Shown here: positions 63,908 to 64,000 of the stretch, piece after piece
How the letters are laid out: every line of letters begins with the position of its first letter
How positions within the stretch are numbered: the first letter of the stretch is position 1
Source: CAZQRP01 sp964596125
GTDB lineage: Bacteria > Chloroflexota > Dehalococcoidia > GIF9 > UBA5629
Assembly (NCBI GenBank): GCA_964596125.1
Contig: CAZQRP010000005.1
Location: forward strand, 1-64,000
Length of the DNA stretch: 64,000 bases
Direction of reading: 5' to 3'
Position numbers and translations under genes: made by a program
The notes under the pieces: generated by a model
What the model saw: the letters and a program-made list of their open reading frames with translations, nothing else
Databases searched by the model: none
Told to the model about the DNA's origin: nothing

Positions 63908-64000
63908 GGTATTATCTAGCTTTCATCTGGAGAGACCACACGCCGGGTAAAAAATCCCGCACGGCAAAGCTAAATTCAATGATAGAACCAAAATATTAAT

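Overview
The window looks like a chromosome segment of an anaerobic, uncultured Chloroflexota, most likely Dehalococcoidia-like. The grounds are gene content: a MetF/MetV methylene-tetrahydrofolate reductase module with an MvhD-type fusion, two bis-MGD molybdoenzymes without partners for oxygen respiration, an ADP-forming acyl-CoA synthetase, an NrpR-type regulator otherwise known mainly from methanogens, a UbiD decarboxylase, an ACMSD-type amidohydrolase, and frequent TTG/GTG starts. There is no rRNA in the window, so the placement is inference.

Layout. 0.3-7.6 kb: a catabolic cluster (TAXI solute receptor, molybdoenzyme, IclR regulator with a perfect 14-bp palindrome in its promoter, UbiD decarboxylase, amidohydrolase). 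7.8-11.3 kb, minus strand: GltB-like FMN protein, then nrpR-like regulator and hisF joined by a TTGA overlap. 11.5-18.7 kb: frameshifted hydrolase, DrrAB-type ABC exporter, acyl-CoA synthetase, hydrolase, MBL protein. 18.8-21.8 kb: tRNA-Ala(UGC) followed by two degenerate copies of its 3' end, a serine-recombinase relic, a free Mrr-like nuclease domain and an orphan BatA-like gene; this reads as the scar of an integrated element. 21.8-29.8 kb: housekeeping and small enzymes, including full-length fused purL and a purN-like gene.

29.92-39.67 kb is the most interesting part: a 9.74-kb mobile element bounded by perfect 19-bp inverted repeats and a 7-bp direct repeat (AATACAC) on both outer sides. 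It carries one intact DDE transposase, two divergent excisionase-like HTH genes sharing a control region, and a long minus-strand operon: HD-domain protein, SpeD-like pyruvoyl-enzyme homologue, DUF3326 protein, a DNA methyltransferase fused to an Mrr-like nuclease, and three small proteins (zinc-binding, coiled-coil, membrane-anchored), plus a separate two-TM protein. The HD + SpeD-like + DUF3326 + methyltransferase/nuclease set is the best candidate here for an undescribed system, possibly defence or element maintenance. The element is visibly more AT-rich than its surroundings.

40.1-46.0 kb: CBS protein, CPA2 antiporter, adenine deaminase, MBL hydrolase, SDR. 46.4-50.6 kb: second molybdoenzyme, a two-cluster ferredoxin subunit and a GltD-like flavoprotein with a molybdoenzyme-like N-terminus, probably one electron-transfer complex. 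51.0-59.4 kb: QueG-like iron-sulfur protein, a NarL-type two-component pair, then GltD-ferredoxin-MvhD fusion, MetV and MetF (overlapping, one operon), ending with a double-receiver protein and a strong terminator. 59.7-63.9 kb: two small proteins and a large secreted, C-terminally anchored beta-propeller protein.
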